Shown one piece after another: positions 18,627-27,227 of a stretch of 64,000 nucleotides of DNA. The stretch's first letter is position 1. Each line of letters starts with the position of its first letter. The notes under the pieces are model-generated. The model was not told the origin of the DNA and did no database searches. It saw only the letters and a program-made list of their open reading frames with translations. Source of the stretch: Plasticicumulans lactativorans (GTDB taxonomy: Bacteria > Pseudomonadota > Gammaproteobacteria > Competibacterales > Competibacteraceae); assembly GCF_004341245.1 (NCBI RefSeq), contig NZ_SLWY01000001.1, positions 186,001 to 250,000 of the forward strand, given 5' to 3'. The translations under genes and the position numbers were made by a program.

Positions 18627-21344
18627 GTGCCCCCCGAACCCGCCTCCACCCCCCTGGCCGCGCCGCGGCGCATCGCGCTCGCCTACGCGGCGTTCGCCGG
18701 CGCGTGGATCCTGCTGTCGGACCGGGCGCTCGACCTGCTGTTCGCCGACGGCCGGCTGCTCGGCACCCTGCAGACCTACAAGGGCGGCGCCTTCGTCGCC
18801 CTCACCAGCCTGCTGCTCTACCTCGCGCTCGCCCGCGACGCCACCCGCCGCCACGCCGCCGAGGCCGGGCTCGCGGACAGCGAGGAGCGCTATCGCCGGC
18901 TGCTCGACGGCGTGCAGGAGTACGCCATCTACCTGCTCGATCAGCAGGGCCGGGTGGCGAGCTGGAACCGCGGCGCCGAGCGCGTCAAGGGCTACTGCGC
19001 CGAGGAGATCCTCGGCCGCGACTTCGCCTGCTTCTTCCCCGCCGAGGCGCTTGCCGCCGGCGTGCCGGCCGCGCGCCTGGCGCAGGCGGCGCGCGACGGC
19101 CAGTGCGCCGACGAGGACTGGCGGCTGCGCCGGGACGGCGGGCGCTTCTGGGCCAGCACGGTGATCACCGCGCTGCGCGACGGCCGCGGGGCGCCGGCCG
19201 GCTACAGCGTGATCACCCGCGACATCACCGAGCAGCGGCTGGCCGCGCGGCGGCTCGCCGAGCAGGAGGAGCGCTTCCGCGTCACCTTCGAGCAGGCCGC
19301 CGTCGGCATCGCCCACGTCGCCCCCGACGGGCGCTGGCTCAGGGTCAACGAGCGGCTGTGCGCGATCGTCGGCTACTCGCGCGAGGAACTGCTCGCCCGC
19401 CGCTTCCAGGACCTCACCCACCCCGATGACCTCGCCGCCGACGTCGCCATGCTGCAGCGCCTGCTCGGCGGCGAGGCCACCACCTACGTGCGCGAGAAGC
19501 GCTACCTGCACCGCGACGGCAGCGTGGTGTGGATCGAGCTCACCGTGGCGCTGTGCCGTGGCGCCGACGGCACGCCGAAGTTCTTCGTCACCGTGCTGCA
19601 GGACATCTCCGCGCGCAAGCGCATCGAGGCCCAGGCACAGGCGCAACTGACCATGCTCGAAGCCCTCTACTCGGGCGCCGCGCAGCTCACCGGCAACCTC
19701 GAGGTGCAGGCGCTGGCCGACGGCACCGCGCGCTTCTGCGTCGAACGCCTGGGCGCGCGCCTGGCCTGGATCGGGCGCGCCGAGCCCGACGGCAGCCTGC
19801 GGCTGCTGACCAGCGCGCCGGCCGAATTCGACTACCCGCGGCGCATCGAAGTGCGCTGGGACGACTCGTCGCTCGGCGCCGGCCCGACCGGCATCGCCAT
19901 CCGCAGCGGCCGGGCGCAGGTGGTCGACGACCTGGGCACCGCCGCCGCCGGCCGCTTCTCGCCGTGGCACGCTCTGGCGCAGGCGGCGGGCCTGCGCACC
20001 AGTGCGGCGCTGCCGCTGATCCACCGCGGCGAGCCCTTCGGCGCGCTCAACCTGTACGCGGGCGAGGCGGGCTTCTTCACCCCGATGCGCATCGAGCTGT
20101 TCCAGGCGCTCGCCAACCAGCTCGCCGGGGCGCTCGCCGGCGCCACGCTGTACGCGCGCCTGCGCGAGCAGGCCGGGGCGCTCGAACGGCGGGTGGCGGA
20201 GCGCACCGCCGAGCTCGCCGCGGCCAACGCCGCACTGACGCAGCAGGCCGAACAGCTCGCCGACCTCTACGACCGCGCGCCCTGCGGCTACCACTCGCTC
20301 GACGCCGCGGGCCGCTACCTGCGCGTCAACCAGACCGAGCTGGACTGGCTCGGCTACCCGCGCGAGGCGCTGCTCGGGCAGTCCTTCCGCGCGCTGCTCG
20401 GCGAGGCCTCGCAACGCCTGTTCGACGAGAGCTTCGCGTGCCTCAAGCGGACCGGCCGGTTCAGCGATCTCGACCTGGAGCTGCGCCGTGCCGACGGCAC
20501 GCTGCTGCCGGTGGCGCTCAGCGCCACCGCCGTGATCGATGCCGAGGGGCGCTTCGTCGCGACCCGCTCGACGGTGTTCGACGTCACCGAGCGCAAGCGC
20601 GCCGAGGCGCTGGTGCGCCGGCTCAACGCCGAACTGGCCGAGCGTGCCGAGGTGACGGAAGCCGCCAACCGCGAGCTGGAGGCTTTCACCTACACGGTGT
20701 CGCACGACCTGCGCGCGCCGCTGCGGGCGATGCAGGGGCTGTCGCAGGCGCTGCTCGAGGACTACGGCCCGGTGCTCGACGCGACCGGGCGCGAGTACGC
20801 GCAGCGCGTGCTCGCCGCGGCCGAACGCATGGATCGGCTGATCCAGGACCTGCTCGTCTACAGCCGCCTGGGCTGGCGCGAGCTCGCGTGCACCGACCTC
20901 GAACTCGCCGCCGTGCTCGCCGAGGCGCGCGCGCAGGTGCTCGCCGATCCGGCGCGGCGCGGCGCGGTGGTCGAGCTGGTCGAGCCGCTGCCGGCGGTGC
21001 ACGCCAACGCCTCGCTGCTGCGCCAGGTGTTCGTCAACCTGCTCGAGAACGCCTGCAAGTTCGTCGCCCCCGGCGCGCGGGCCGCGGTGCGGGTGTGGGC
21101 CGAGCGGCGCGACGGGCGGCTGCGGGTATGGGTGGAGGATGCCGGCATCGGCATCGCGCCGGAGCACCACGAGCGCATCTTCCGCGTGTTCGAGCGCCTG
21201 CACGGCATCGAGCAGTACCCCGGCACCGGCATCGGGCTCGCCATCGTGCGCAAGGCGGTGGAGCGCATGGGCGGCAGCGTCGGGCTCGCGTCCGCCCCCG
21301 GCGCCGGCAGCCGCTTCTGGGTCGAGCTGCCGGCGCCGGGCTGA
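18627..21344 (+). CDS. Membrane-anchored multi-PAS/GAF sensor histidine kinase
   Basis: A 905-residue kinase starting at GTG 18627. Two membrane helices occur near residues 15-35 and 52-70. Then follow PAS domains (about 85-205 and 210-330), a GAF domain (about 345-505), a coiled coil, a third PAS (about 540-660), and a phytochrome-type HisKA/HATPase core with His693 in YTVSHDLRAPLRAM and GTGIGLAIVRKAVE. It has no receiver domain. The next gene, 136 bases on, encodes a receiver-GGDEF-EAL protein, its likely phosphotransfer partner (inference). The several PAS/GAF sites suggest integration of redox or ligand cues; no cofactor residue can be assigned with confidence. Confidence 0.9.
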   Translation: MPPEPASTPLAAPRRIALAYAAFAGAWILLSDRALDLLFADGRLLGTLQTYKGGAFVALTSLLLYLALARDATRRHAAEAGLADSEERYRRLLDGVQEYAIYLLDQQGRVASWNRGAERVKGYCAEEILGRDFACFFPAEALAAGVPAARLAQAARDGQCADEDWRLRRDGGRFWASTVITALRDGRGAPAGYSVITRDITEQRLAARRLAEQEERFRVTFEQAAVGIAHVAPDGRWLRVNERLCAIVGYSREELLARRFQDLTHPDDLAADVAMLQRLLGGEATTYVREKRYLHRDGSVVWIELTVALCRGADGTPKFFVTVLQDISARKRIEAQAQAQLTMLEALYSGAAQLTGNLEVQALADGTARFCVERLGARLAWIGRAEPDGSLRLLTSAPAEFDYPRRIEVRWDDSSLGAGPTGIAIRSGRAQVVDDLGTAAAGRFSPWHALAQAAGLRTSAALPLIHRGEPFGALNLYAGEAGFFTPMRIELFQALANQLAGALAGATLYARLREQAGALERRVAERTAELAAANAALTQQAEQLADLYDRAPCGYHSLDAAGRYLRVNQTELDWLGYPREALLGQSFRALLGEASQRLFDESFACLKRTGRFSDLDLELRRADGTLLPVALSATAVIDAEGRFVATRSTVFDVTERKRAEALVRRLNAELAERAEVTEAANRELEAFTYTVSHDLRAPLRAMQGLSQALLEDYGPVLDATGREYAQRVLAAAERMDRLIQDLLVYSRLGWRELACTDLELAAVLAEARAQVLADPARRGAVVELVEPLPAVHANASLLRQVFVNLLENACKFVAPGARAAVRVWAERRDGRLRVWVEDAGIGIAPEHHERIFRVFERLHGIEQYPGTGIGLAIVRKAVERMGGSVGLASAPGAGSRFWVELPAPG

Positions 21345-21352
21345 GCGCCGCC

Positions 21353-21376
21353 CCCCCCGGCCGGCCAGCCGGGGGG
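21353..21376. repeat. 9-bp inverted repeat between kinase and response-regulator genes
   Basis: CCCCCCGGC (21353-21361) pairs with GCCGGGGGG (21368-21376) around a 6-base loop, eight bases after the kinase stop. There is no T-tract. It could reduce read-through into the downstream gene. Confidence 0.4.
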
Positions 21377-21480
21377 CGCCCGACGCTGCGCCGATGGGCC
21401 GGCGTGTACTGGGCGCGCGCGTGAAATCGGTACACCATGGCTCATCGCCCCCGCACACCGGTCCGGAGACGCACTGCATC

Positions 21481-23967
21481 ATGGCTACCGCTGCCGAATC
21501 GTTGTCGTCGCCGCACATCGTGGTGGTCGACGACAACCCCGACGACCGCCTGCTGGTCACCCGCGGGCTGCTCCGCCAGTGGCCCGGCTGCCACGTCGAG
21601 GCGGTGGCCGAACCCCTGGCGCTGGAGGCGGCGCTCAGGCAGGCGCCGCCCGACCTGGTGATCACCGACTACCAGCTGCAGTGGGGCACGGGGCTCGAGG
21701 TGTTCGCGCGGGTGCGGGCGGCCTGGCCCGACTGCCCGGTGGTGATGTTCACCGGCACCGGCAGCGAGGAGGTCGCCGTCGCCGCGCTGCAGAGCGGGCT
21801 CGACGACTACGTGCTGAAATCCCCGCGCCACTACGCGGTGCTGCCCGAACGCGTGCGCCTCGTGCTCGAACGCGCGCGCGACCGCACCCGCCTCGCCGCC
21901 GCACAGGCGGCGCTCGCGGCGAGCGACGCGCGCCTGCGCAGCGTCACCGACCAGTTGCGCGAGGTGATCTTCCAGCTCGACGCCGAGGGCTGCTGCCAGC
22001 TGCTGAGCCGGGCGTGGACGCGGATCACCGGCCTGCCGGTGGCCGAGTGCATCGGCCGGCCGTTCGACACCTTCGTGCACGCCGACGACCGCGCCGCAGC
22101 CCTCGACCGCTACCTCGCGCTGATGCACGGCGGCACCGACCTGCAGCGCAGCGTGCTGCGGCTGCTGCGCGCCGACGGCAGCCTGCGCTGGGTCGAGGTG
22201 CATGCCCGCCCGAGCAGCGACGCCGAGGGGCGGGTGAACGGGCTCGCCGGCACCCTCACCGACATCACCGCCCGCCACCAGGCCGAGGCCAAGCTGCGCC
22301 TGTACGCGACGGTGTTCGAGCGCAGCGCCGACGCGATCTACGTCACCGACGCCGACGGCACCATCGTCGCCGTCAACCAGGCCTTCAGCCGCATCACCGG
22401 CTACAGCGCGGCCGAGGCCGAGGGGTGCACGCCGCGGCTGCTGAAGTCCGGGCACCAGGACCGCGCCTTCTACGAGGGCCTGTGGGGCGACCTGCTGCGC
22501 AGCGGGCACTGGCGGGGCGAGATCTGGGACCGGCGCCGCGACGGCAGCCAGTTTCCGAGCTGGCTGTCGCTGGCGGCGGTGCACGACGAAGCCGGCGCCA
22601 CCACGCACTTCATCGCGATCCAGAGCGACCTGTCCGAGCGCAAGCAGGCCGAGGCGCGCATCCACTTCCTGTCGCAGCACGACGCGCTCACCGGGCTGCC
22701 CAACCGCGCGCTGCTCGCCGAGCGCATCGAGCAGGCGCTGGGGGTCGCGCGGCGCGAGGGCGGGACGGTGGCGGTGCTGCACCTCGACCTCGACCGCTTC
22801 AAGGTGGTCAACGACTCGCTCGGGCCGACGGCGGCCGACCAGCTGCTGCGCGGCATGGCCGAGCGCCTGCACCTGAGCCTGCGCATCGGCGACACGCTGG
22901 CACGCCAGGGCGGCGACGAGTTCCTCGCCGTGGCGCGCTGCCGCGGCGGTGCCGCCGAGGCCACGCAGTTCGCGCGGCGGCTGCTCGGCGTGGTCAGCGA
23001 GCCGCTCGATGCCGGGGAGCGCGACCTGAGCCTCACCGGCAGCATCGGCATCAGCCTGTTCCCCGACGACGGCGGGGATGCCGACACCCTGCTCAAGGCC
23101 GCCGGCAGCGCGCTGCACACGGTCAAGGCGCGCGGCGGCAACGGCTACGCGCTGCACACCCCCGAGCTCGCCGTGCAGGCGCAGGAGCGGCTGCGGCTCG
23201 AGACCGCGCTGCGCGGCGCCCTCGACGCCGGCGAGTTCCAGCTGCACTACCAGCCGCAGCTCGACCTCGCCAGCGGCCGGCTGTTCGGCGTCGAGGCGCT
23301 GCTGCGCTGGCAGCACCCGGAGTTCGGCCACATCCCGCCGCAGCGCTTCATCCCCCTCGCCGAGGAGACCGGGCTGATCGTGCCGATCGGCGACTGGGTG
23401 ATCGCCCGCGCCTGCCGCGACCTCGCCGACTGGGGCGCGCAGGGCATCGCACCGCCGCGGGTGGCGGTGAACCTGTCGGCGCGCCAGTTCGCGCAGCCGC
23501 AGCTGTTCGCGCGGGTCAAGGCGCTGCTGGAGGCGAGCGGCCTGCCGCCCGGGCGCCTGGAGGTGGAGATCACCGAGAGCCTGCTGATGCAGGACCCGGA
23601 GGCCACCGTGGCGACCCTGCGCGCCTTCGTCGAGCTGGGCGTCAGCGTGTCGATCGACGACTTCGGCACCGGCTATTCGAGCCTGAGCTACCTGCGCCGC
23701 TTCCCCATCCACACGCTGAAGATCGACCGCTCCTTCGTCATCGAGCTGGGGCACGACGCCAGCGACGCCGCGATCGTCAGCGCCATCATCGCGATGGCGC
23801 ACCGCCTCGGCCTGCAGGTGATCGCCGAGGGGGTGGAGACCGCCGCGCAGCGCGACTTCCTGGCCGCCGAGGGCTGCGATGCGATCCAGGGCTACTGGCT
23901 GGCGCGGCCGATGCCGGCGGCGGCCTGCGCCGAGTGGATGCGCGGGCACGACGCGCAGGCGGCCTGA
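21481..23967 (+). CDS. Response regulator with PAS, GGDEF and EAL domains (c-di-GMP turnover)
   Basis: An 828-residue cytoplasmic protein. A receiver (about 12-130, Asp63 in VITDYQ) is followed by two PAS domains (about 155-270 and 275-395), a GGDEF domain with intact GGDEF at 477-481 and an RxxD inhibitory-site pattern just before it (RIGD), and an EAL domain with EALLRW at 605-610 and DDFGTGYSSLSYL. Both catalytic signatures look intact, so synthesis and hydrolysis of c-di-GMP are both possible. It follows the sensor kinase gene and is probably phosphorylated by it. Start MATAAESLSSPHIVVVDD at 21481. Confidence 0.92.
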   Translation: MATAAESLSSPHIVVVDDNPDDRLLVTRGLLRQWPGCHVEAVAEPLALEAALRQAPPDLVITDYQLQWGTGLEVFARVRAAWPDCPVVMFTGTGSEEVAVAALQSGLDDYVLKSPRHYAVLPERVRLVLERARDRTRLAAAQAALAASDARLRSVTDQLREVIFQLDAEGCCQLLSRAWTRITGLPVAECIGRPFDTFVHADDRAAALDRYLALMHGGTDLQRSVLRLLRADGSLRWVEVHARPSSDAEGRVNGLAGTLTDITARHQAEAKLRLYATVFERSADAIYVTDADGTIVAVNQAFSRITGYSAAEAEGCTPRLLKSGHQDRAFYEGLWGDLLRSGHWRGEIWDRRRDGSQFPSWLSLAAVHDEAGATTHFIAIQSDLSERKQAEARIHFLSQHDALTGLPNRALLAERIEQALGVARREGGTVAVLHLDLDRFKVVNDSLGPTAADQLLRGMAERLHLSLRIGDTLARQGGDEFLAVARCRGGAAEATQFARRLLGVVSEPLDAGERDLSLTGSIGISLFPDDGGDADTLLKAAGSALHTVKARGGNGYALHTPELAVQAQERLRLETALRGALDAGEFQLHYQPQLDLASGRLFGVEALLRWQHPEFGHIPPQRFIPLAEETGLIVPIGDWVIARACRDLADWGAQGIAPPRVAVNLSARQFAQPQLFARVKALLEASGLPPGRLEVEITESLLMQDPEATVATLRAFVELGVSVSIDDFGTGYSSLSYLRRFPIHTLKIDRSFVIELGHDASDAAIVSAIIAMAHRLGLQVIAEGVETAAQRDFLAAEGCDAIQGYWLARPMPAAACAEWMRGHDAQAA

Positions 23968-24056
23968 GGCCTTGACACGGCGGTGATTCCCCGCTGGGCG
24001 GTGCGCCGCCTGCTTTACTTGGGGGGCTTCGAAACATCACGCGGGAGGGCCGCATC

Positions 24057-24545
24057 ATGCTCGAAAGCGTCAGACACGGCTGGTACAGCCTCGCGCCGCA
24101 CTGCGAGGTCGAGTTCGAACACGGCGTGCCGGTGCGCATCGCCTGCGAGTGGTCGCGCAAGCCCGAGCACGAGGCGTCCCTGGTCGACGACATCCACGCG
24201 CTCTGCGGCTTCCGCGTGAGCATCGGCGCCTGGAGCGGTGACGGCAGCCCCGAGCGCGAGGCGCCGCTGACGGTGGCAGCGGCCGAGTTCGACGGCGTGC
24301 TCACGCGCCGCGCGCGCTCCGCGGCGGCGACCTTCTTCGACCGCTACGGGCACGCGCTGCGGCCGCAGGACACCGACTTCGAGGAGGAGGCCTACGCGCA
24401 GGATTTCATCGCCGCGATGCACCACTGCGGCGTCGGCTGGGACGACGTCGACAAGGAGGCGCACTTCGCGGCCTGGCGCAGGACGCTGCACGCCGAGGCC
24501 GAGCGCCTGGTGGCGCGCGACGGCGAGGTGCAGGAAGAGCCCTGA
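24057..24545 (+). CDS. Protein of unknown function
   Basis: A 162-residue acidic protein starting MLESVRHGWYSLAPHCEVEFEHG, with a GGGAGGG site ten bases before the ATG. It has no signal peptide, membrane helix or motif I recognise. The N-terminal half looks beta-rich (CEVEFEHGVPVRIACEWS) and the C-terminal half helical and charged (FEEEAYAQDFIAAMHHCGVGWDD). It lies 89 bases after the GGDEF-EAL gene on the same strand and could be co-transcribed or independent. TTGACA at 23972-23977 is a -35-like match without a convincing -10. Confidence 0.55.
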   Translation: MLESVRHGWYSLAPHCEVEFEHGVPVRIACEWSRKPEHEASLVDDIHALCGFRVSIGAWSGDGSPEREAPLTVAAAEFDGVLTRRARSAAATFFDRYGHALRPQDTDFEEEAYAQDFIAAMHHCGVGWDDVDKEAHFAAWRRTLHAEAERLVARDGEVQEEP

Positions 24546-24676
24546 GCCGCGGCGCGGCGGCGGACGGCGCGCGCGGCCAGGCCGAGCCCGCACCGCGCGC
24601 CGCGCCCGCCCGCGTACCCGTGCCCCCGCCCTCCGCCCGACCGTGCGCTCGGCGCAGCCGGCGGCGTGCCGCACGC

Positions 24677-26080
24677 TCAGCCCGGCGGCAGTACCGCGCC
24701 GGGGTTGAGGATGCCGCGCGGGTCGAGCGTGCGCTTGATGCCGCGCATCAGTTCGAGTTCGAGCGGGGACTTGTAGCGCGCCATTTCGCCGGTCTTGCTG
24801 CGGCCGACGCCGTGCTCGGCGCTGAAGCTGCCGCCGCAGGCCGCCACCAGGTCGTGCACCACGCGCTCGCAGCGTCCCCAGCAGGCGAGGAAGTCCGCCG
24901 CGGCCATGCCCGGCGGCTGGCTCAGGTTGAAGTGCACGTTGCCGTCGCCGACGTGGCCGAAGGGGTAGGGGCGCACCCCCGGCAGCAGCGCCGTGCACGC
25001 CGCGCTGGCCTGGCGGATGAACTCCGGCACGCGGCTCACCGGCACCGCCACGTCGTGCTTGATGCTCGCGCCCTCGTGGCGCTGCGCCTCGACCAGCCCC
25101 TCGCGCAGCCGCCACAGCGCCGCGGCCTGCGCCTCGCTCGCGGCCGTCGCGGCATCGACGATCTCGCCGGCGGCGAGCGCATCGGCGAGCAGCGCCTCGA
25201 GCCGCGCCGCCGGAGCGTCGCCGGCGCCGTCGAGCTCCAGCAGCACGCACCAGGCGTGCGCGACGTCGAACGGGTCGCGGCAGCCCGGCACGTGGCGCAC
25301 CGCGGCGTCGAGGCCGATGCGCGGCAGCAGCTCGAAGCTCGTCAGCGTGTCGGCCGAGGCGTGCCGCGCCCGCGCCAGCAGCGCCAGGCAGGCATCGAGA
25401 TCGGCGAGCGCGGCGAGCGCGGTGGCGCGCCGCTCGGGCAGCGGGAACAGCCGCAGCACCGCGGCGGTGATCACCCCCAGCGTGCCTTCGGAGCCGATGA
25501 ACAGGTCGCGCAGGTCGTAGCCGGTGTTGTCCTTGCGCAGCCGGCGCAGGCCGTCCCACACGCGGCCGTCGGCGAGCACGACCTCGAGCCCCAGGCACAG
25601 CGCGCGCGCGCTGCCGTAGCGCAGCACGTTGAGGCCGCCGGCGTTGGTCGCGAGGTTGCCGCCGATCGTGCACGAGCCCTCGGCGCCGAGCGACAGCGGG
25701 AACAGCCGGCCGTGGGCGCGCGCGGCCGCCTGCACGTCGGCGAGGATGCAGCCGGCCTCGGCGGTGAGGCTGCCGTCGAGCGCATCGACGGCGCGGATGC
25801 GGTCGAGCCGCGCCAGGCTCAGCACGAGCTGCCCGGCCGTCGGCAGCGCGCCGGCGCAGCGCCCGGTGTTGCCGCCCTGCGGCACCATGCCGACGCCGGC
25901 CTCGTGGCAGGCGGCGAGCACCGCGGCGACCGCGGCGGTGTCGGCCGGGCGCACCACCGCGAGCGCGGCGCCGTGGTGGCGCGCGCGCGATTCCTCCAGG
26001 TAGGGCGCCATCGCGGCGGGCTGGTCGAGCCAGCCGGCGGGGCCGAGGCGGGTGCGCAGACGGGCGAGGGCGGGGTGCAT
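24677..26080 (-). CDS. FAD-linked oxidase, GlcD / D-2-hydroxyacid dehydrogenase family
   Basis: A 467-residue flavoprotein of the glycolate oxidase/D-lactate dehydrogenase group. The FAD-binding domain has VVRPADTAAVAAVL, MVPQGGNTG, GCILADVQ and the stretch around GNLATNAGGLNVLRYG, with IGSEGTLGVIT. The C-terminal substrate domain has GHVGDGNVHFN and the ending EHGVGRSK..MRGIKRTLDPRGILNPG. It oxidises a D-2-hydroxy acid and passes electrons to quinone or an ETF; the exact substrate cannot be fixed from sequence. The ATG at 26080 gives family length. It is divergent from the YecE-type gene and stands alone. Confidence 0.88.
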   Translation of the reverse strand: MHPALARLRTRLGPAGWLDQPAAMAPYLEESRARHHGAALAVVRPADTAAVAAVLAACHEAGVGMVPQGGNTGRCAGALPTAGQLVLSLARLDRIRAVDALDGSLTAEAGCILADVQAAARAHGRLFPLSLGAEGSCTIGGNLATNAGGLNVLRYGSARALCLGLEVVLADGRVWDGLRRLRKDNTGYDLRDLFIGSEGTLGVITAAVLRLFPLPERRATALAALADLDACLALLARARHASADTLTSFELLPRIGLDAAVRHVPGCRDPFDVAHAWCVLLELDGAGDAPAARLEALLADALAAGEIVDAATAASEAQAAALWRLREGLVEAQRHEGASIKHDVAVPVSRVPEFIRQASAACTALLPGVRPYPFGHVGDGNVHFNLSQPPGMAAADFLACWGRCERVVHDLVAACGGSFSAEHGVGRSKTGEMARYKSPLELELMRGIKRTLDPRGILNPGAVLPPG

Positions 26081-26207
26081 GGCGGTGCGGCGGGCGGCGG
26101 GGAGGCATTCCAGTCTACGGCCTGCCGCCGTGCGGCGCCCGCGGTGCGGCGGCGGCACACTCGGGTAGGATCGCAGCGCATCCGCCCCTGCGCCCCCGGA
26201 GGGCACC

Positions 26208-27083
26208 GTGACGACGCCCCCGCTGTACCTCGGCTGCCCGGTGTGGAGCGAGCGCCGCTGGCTCGGGACCTTCTTCACCGCCGCCGCGCGGCCCCATGAA
26301 CACCTCGCGCAGTACGCCAGCGTGTTCGACGCGGTCGAAGGCAACAGCACCTTCTACGGCCTGCCGCGCGCCGAGACCGTGCAGCGCTGGGCCGCCGACG
26401 CGCCGGCGCGCTTCCGCTTCTGCTTCAAGTTCCCGCAGCGCATCAGCCACGCGCTCGCGCTGCGCGGTGCCGAGGCCGACACCGCCGCGTTCCTCGCGCG
26501 CCTGGCGCCGCTCGGCGCGTGCCTCGGCCCGTGCCTGCTGCAACTGCCGGCGAGCTTCGGCCCCGACGGCGTGCCGGCGCTGCTCGCCTACCTCGACGCG
26601 CTGCCGGCCGAGTACACCTGCGTGGTCGAGGTGCGCCACCCGGCATTCTTCGCCAAGGGCGAGGCGGAGATCGCGCTGAACCGGGCGCTGCGCGCGCGGG
26701 GTGTCGACCGCGCGATCCTCGACAGCCGCGCGCTGTTCAGCACGCCGCCGCCCGATGCGGCGAGCGCCGAGGCGCAGGCGCGCAAGCCGCGCCTGCCGGT
26801 GCACGCGGTGGCGGTGGGGCCGCGGCCGCTGCTGCGCTTCATCGGTCACCCCGAGCTCGAACGCAACCGCGCCTACCTGGCGCCCTGGGTCGACAAGCTC
26901 GCGGCGTGGATCGGCGAGGGGCGCACCCCCTACGTCTTCACCCACATGCCCGACAACCGCGACGCGCCGGCGCTCGCGCGGCTGTTCCACGGCCTGCTGC
27001 GCGCACGGCTGCCGGAGCTGCCGCCGCTGCCGCCGGCGCCGGCCGCGCGTACGCCGCGGCAGCGCCAGGCCGATCTGTTCTGA
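26208..27083 (+). CDS. DUF72-family protein, YecE-like
   Basis: A 291-residue TIM-barrel-like protein with a GTG start at 26208 behind GGAGGG. Family marks are LGCPVWSERRWLGTFF, VEGNSTFYGLPR, FRFCFKFPQRISH, LLQLPASFGPD, CVVEVRHPAFF, and near the end YVFTHMPDNRDAPALARLF. The family is widespread, sometimes proposed to act on nucleic acids or Fe-S proteins, but has no established reaction. It is cytoplasmic and probably a single-gene unit, convergent with the GGDEF gene. Confidence 0.85.
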   Translation: MTTPPLYLGCPVWSERRWLGTFFTAAARPHEHLAQYASVFDAVEGNSTFYGLPRAETVQRWAADAPARFRFCFKFPQRISHALALRGAEADTAAFLARLAPLGACLGPCLLQLPASFGPDGVPALLAYLDALPAEYTCVVEVRHPAFFAKGEAEIALNRALRARGVDRAILDSRALFSTPPPDAASAEAQARKPRLPVHAVAVGPRPLLRFIGHPELERNRAYLAPWVDKLAAWIGEGRTPYVFTHMPDNRDAPALARLFHGLLRARLPELPPLPPAPAARTPRQRQADLF

Positions 27084-27227
27084 GGGGGAGGGGGTGGGCG
27101 GCGCCGGTGCCGGCGCACCTTCCTGTACGCCTGCGCGGTGCGGCGCCGCCCTGCGCCCGCGGCGCGTGCAATCCGCTCCGCGGCACCGCCGGGCACCGGT
27201 GCGGACGCCCGCAGGCCGGTGGCGGCT

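Noticed and set aside
18447-21665. Long N-terminal extension of argE open on the minus strand
   Set aside because: It runs antisense to the sensor kinase. ArgE has its normal start at 18446 and normal length.
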